Of a stretch of DNA of 64,000 nt, positions 62,155 to 64,000 are shown piece after piece. The notes below the pieces were generated by a model. That model was not told the DNA's origin and ran no database searches. It saw only the letters and a program-made list of their open reading frames with translations. The translations under genes were made by a program, and so were the position numbers. This DNA comes from Leifsonia tongyongensis (GTDB lineage: Bacteria; Actinomycetota; Actinomycetes; Actinomycetales; Microbacteriaceae), in NCBI RefSeq assembly GCF_010686705.1, contig NZ_JAAGWY010000001.1, positions 1,550,001 through 1,614,000 of the forward strand, given 5' to 3'. Positions within the stretch are counted from its first letter, which is position 1. Each line of letters starts with the position of its first letter.

Positions 62155-62778
62155 ATGAACGCGTCAGCACGCGGAACGGGTCGCCAGATCTGGGTGGCGG
62201 TGCGAGCTCTGCTCATCTTCACCGTCGCCCTCGGCATCGTCTACCCGCTCGTCATCACCGGGATCGGGCAGCTCGTGATACCCGCCCAGTCCAACGGCTC
62301 AGCGATCAGCTACCAGGGCAAGGTCGTCGGCTCCAGCCTCATCGGGCAGTCGTTCACCGACAAGAAGGGCAACGCTCTGCCCCAGTGGTTCCAGTCGCGG
62401 CCCTCTGCGGCCGGAACGGGATACGACGCCGGGGCATCCAGCGGGAGCAACCTGGGGCCCAACAACCCCGACCTGCTCAAAGCGATCAAAGACCGCAAGG
62501 CCGCGATCGAGAAGCTGGACGGGGTCAGCGCGAGCCAGATCCCGGCTGACGCCCTGACCGCATCCGGGTCGGGACTCGACCCGCACATCTCGTCGGCATA
62601 CGCCCTCCTGCAGGTCGATGCCGTCGCGAAGGCGCGCAACATCAGCGCCGACGACGTGAGGAAGCTGGTCGAGTCGCACACCCAGGCGCGCGACCTCGGC
62701 TACCTCGGCGAACCGACCGTCAACGTCCTGCAACTCAACCTCGCCCTGGCCCAGATGGATCCGGCCGGCAACAAGTAG
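62155..62778 (+). CDS. kdpC: K+-transporting ATPase subunit C
   Basis: 207 residues. One N-terminal helix (AVRALLIFTVALGIVYPLVITGIGQLV) and an exported domain with SSLIGQSFTDKKGNALPQWFQSRPSAAGTGYDAGASSGSNLGPNN, then DPHISSAYALLQVDAVAKAR, the KdpC signature. It raises the affinity of the complex for ATP/K+. Followed by kdpD after 12 nt. Confidence 0.97.
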   Translation: MNASARGTGRQIWVAVRALLIFTVALGIVYPLVITGIGQLVIPAQSNGSAISYQGKVVGSSLIGQSFTDKKGNALPQWFQSRPSAAGTGYDAGASSGSNLGPNNPDLLKAIKDRKAAIEKLDGVSASQIPADALTASGSGLDPHISSAYALLQVDAVAKARNISADDVRKLVESHTQARDLGYLGEPTVNVLQLNLALAQMDPAGNK

Positions 62779-62790
62779 AACGGGCCTGAG

Positions 62791-64000
62791 ATGGCAGTTC
62801 GCGGACGACTCCGGGTGCTCCTCGGCGCAGCACCCGGAGTGGGCAAGACCTACATGATGCTCGAAGAAGGGCATCGCCTGCGAGACACGGGCAAGGACGT
62901 CGCCGTCGCAGTCGTGGAAACCCACGACCGCGCGGCGACGGCCGCCGTGCTCGACGGGCTCGAACTCATCCCCAGGAAGGCCGTCGAGCATCGCGGCATC
63001 AGCCTCACCGAGATGGACCTGGATGCGGTGATCGCGCGACACCCGGACATCGCCCTGGTCGACGAGCTCGCCCACACCAACGCGCCGGGTTCGGAGAACG
63101 AGAAGCGCTGGCAGGACGTCGAGGCGATCCTCGCGGCCGGCATCGACGTGATCACGACCGTCAACGTGCAGCACATCGAATCGCTGAACGATGTGGTCGA
63201 ACAGATCACGGGCGTTCCGCAGCGCGAGACGGTGCCGGATGCGGTCGTGCGGAGTGCGACGCAGATCGAGGTGGTCGACCTCACGCCGCAATCCCTCCGC
63301 GACCGGCTTGCCGACGGCGAGGTGTACCCCGCCGGCCGGATCGACGCGGCGCTGTCGAACTACTTCCGCCTCGGCAACCTGACTGCGCTCAGGGAGCTGA
63401 CGCTCCTGTGGCTCGCCGACGAGGTCGACAGCTCCCTCCAGCGCTACCGCGCCGAACACGGCATCGACGAGAAGTGGGAGGCGCGGGAACGCGTCGTCGT
63501 CGCGCTCACCGGCGGCCCCGAGGGGGAGACCCTGCTGCGTCGAGGCGCGCGGGTGGCCGCGCGATCCGGCAGCGGCGACCTTCTGGCCGTGCACGTCTCG
63601 AGCCAGGACGGGTTGAGGGAGTCCGACCCTGCGGCGCTCGCAGCGCAGCGCAAGCTCGTCCAGGAACTCGGCGGCACCTACCACCAGGTCGTCGGGACGG
63701 ACATCCCGGATGCTCTGGTCGCCTTCGCTCGCGCGAGCAACGCGACGCAGCTGGTGATCGGGGTGTCCCGTCGCAGCCGGCTCACGGCACTGCTCACCGG
63801 ATCGGGCGTCGGTGCGACCGTCGTCCGGGAGTCGGGCGACATCGACGTCCACATCGTCTCGCATGCCGCTGCCGGCGGTCGCACCCTTCCGAAGTTCCGT
63901 GCAGGTGGCGCCCTGAGTGTCCGCCGCCGGGTGTACGGCTTCGCGCTGGCCCTCATCGCAGGACCGCTCCTCACGTTGCTCCTGCTGACCATCCGCAGCC
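62791..64000 (+). CDS. kdpD: Sensor kinase KdpD (5' part; continues beyond window)
   Basis: The first 403 residues. The KdpD N-terminal domain has Walker A GAAPGVGKT (~12-20) and DELAHTN (Walker B). A universal-stress-protein-like domain (~225-350, with VVVALTGGPEGETLLRRGARVA) follows, and then the first membrane helix (RRRVYGFALALIAGPLLTLLLLTI) at the edge. KdpD senses low K+ or osmotic stress and phosphorylates KdpE, which is expected next. Confidence 0.95.
   Translation, partial: MAVRGRLRVLLGAAPGVGKTYMMLEEGHRLRDTGKDVAVAVVETHDRAATAAVLDGLELIPRKAVEHRGISLTEMDLDAVIARHPDIALVDELAHTNAPGSENEKRWQDVEAILAAGIDVITTVNVQHIESLNDVVEQITGVPQRETVPDAVVRSATQIEVVDLTPQSLRDRLADGEVYPAGRIDAALSNYFRLGNLTALRELTLLWLADEVDSSLQRYRAEHGIDEKWEARERVVVALTGGPEGETLLRRGARVAARSGSGDLLAVHVSSQDGLRESDPAALAAQRKLVQELGGTYHQVVGTDIPDALVAFARASNATQLVIGVSRRSRLTALLTGSGVGATVVRESGDIDVHIVSHAAAGGRTLPKFRAGGALSVRRRVYGFALALIAGPLLTLLLLTIRS

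Overview
This is a 64 kb piece of a GC-rich actinobacterial chromosome. It is most likely from the Microbacteriaceae (Leifsonia-like). Several things point there: high GC with GTG/TTG starts, tightly overlapping ATGA/GTGA/TGATG gene junctions, a DnaJ-type partner paired with CbpM, HelR with an upstream rifamycin-associated element, three BioQ-like boxes before bioY, and several small families typical of that group (DUF7144, DUF6993, DUF6611). No rRNA, tRNA, CRISPR array or intact insertion sequence was seen.

Layout. 1-8.9 kb (minus): one stress operon, hsp20-dnaK-grpE-cbpA-cbpM-clpB-trx-(cNMP-binding/thioredoxin-reductase-like fusion, cut by the window edge). A PucR/CdaR-type regulator diverges from it. 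11-31 kb: mostly single metabolic genes and divergent regulator/target pairs (AraC, SDR/XRE, HxlR+VOC, MarR, TDT transporter/LysR, TetR/small protein, MFS pumps, Kup potassium permease, SAM methyltransferase, VOC proteins, LysR/MFS). Decayed fragments (an NTF2-like ester cyclase, a LacI C-terminus) lie at 18.5-19.4 kb. 30.6-35.8 kb: a carbohydrate ABC importer (lipoprotein, two permeases, PD40 beta-propeller protein) with a divergent LacI repressor and good divergent promoters. No ATPase is encoded, so a shared MsiK-type ATPase is presumably used.

36-44 kb is the accessory, scarred part. It holds a DUF3892-like protein, an Arr-like ADP-ribosyltransferase candidate, a ricin-lectin remnant, and a sortase-linked lipoprotein with a tiny membrane protein. 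It also holds a class E sortase that has lost its catalytic His half through a deletion junction with a hydrolase, and a 1207-residue LAFTG-anchored adhesin with five VaFE (ester-bond) repeats. 44-52 kb: hydrolase/MarR pair, HelR (RNA polymerase-protecting helicase-like motor) with its RAE, membrane proteins, and ArsR/VOC.

52.4-57.1 kb (plus) is the most interesting metabolic unit. Three perfectly phased BioQ-type operators control a coupled operon of BioY, an AMP-dependent ligase, a thiolase-like enzyme lacking the second catalytic cysteine, the BioM/BioN ECF energising module and a CHY zinc-finger protein. This looks like biotin uptake joined to an uncharacterised acyl-CoA step. The window ends with the high-affinity potassium pump operon: a 27-residue membrane peptide, kdpF, kdpA, kdpB, kdpC and the start of kdpD.
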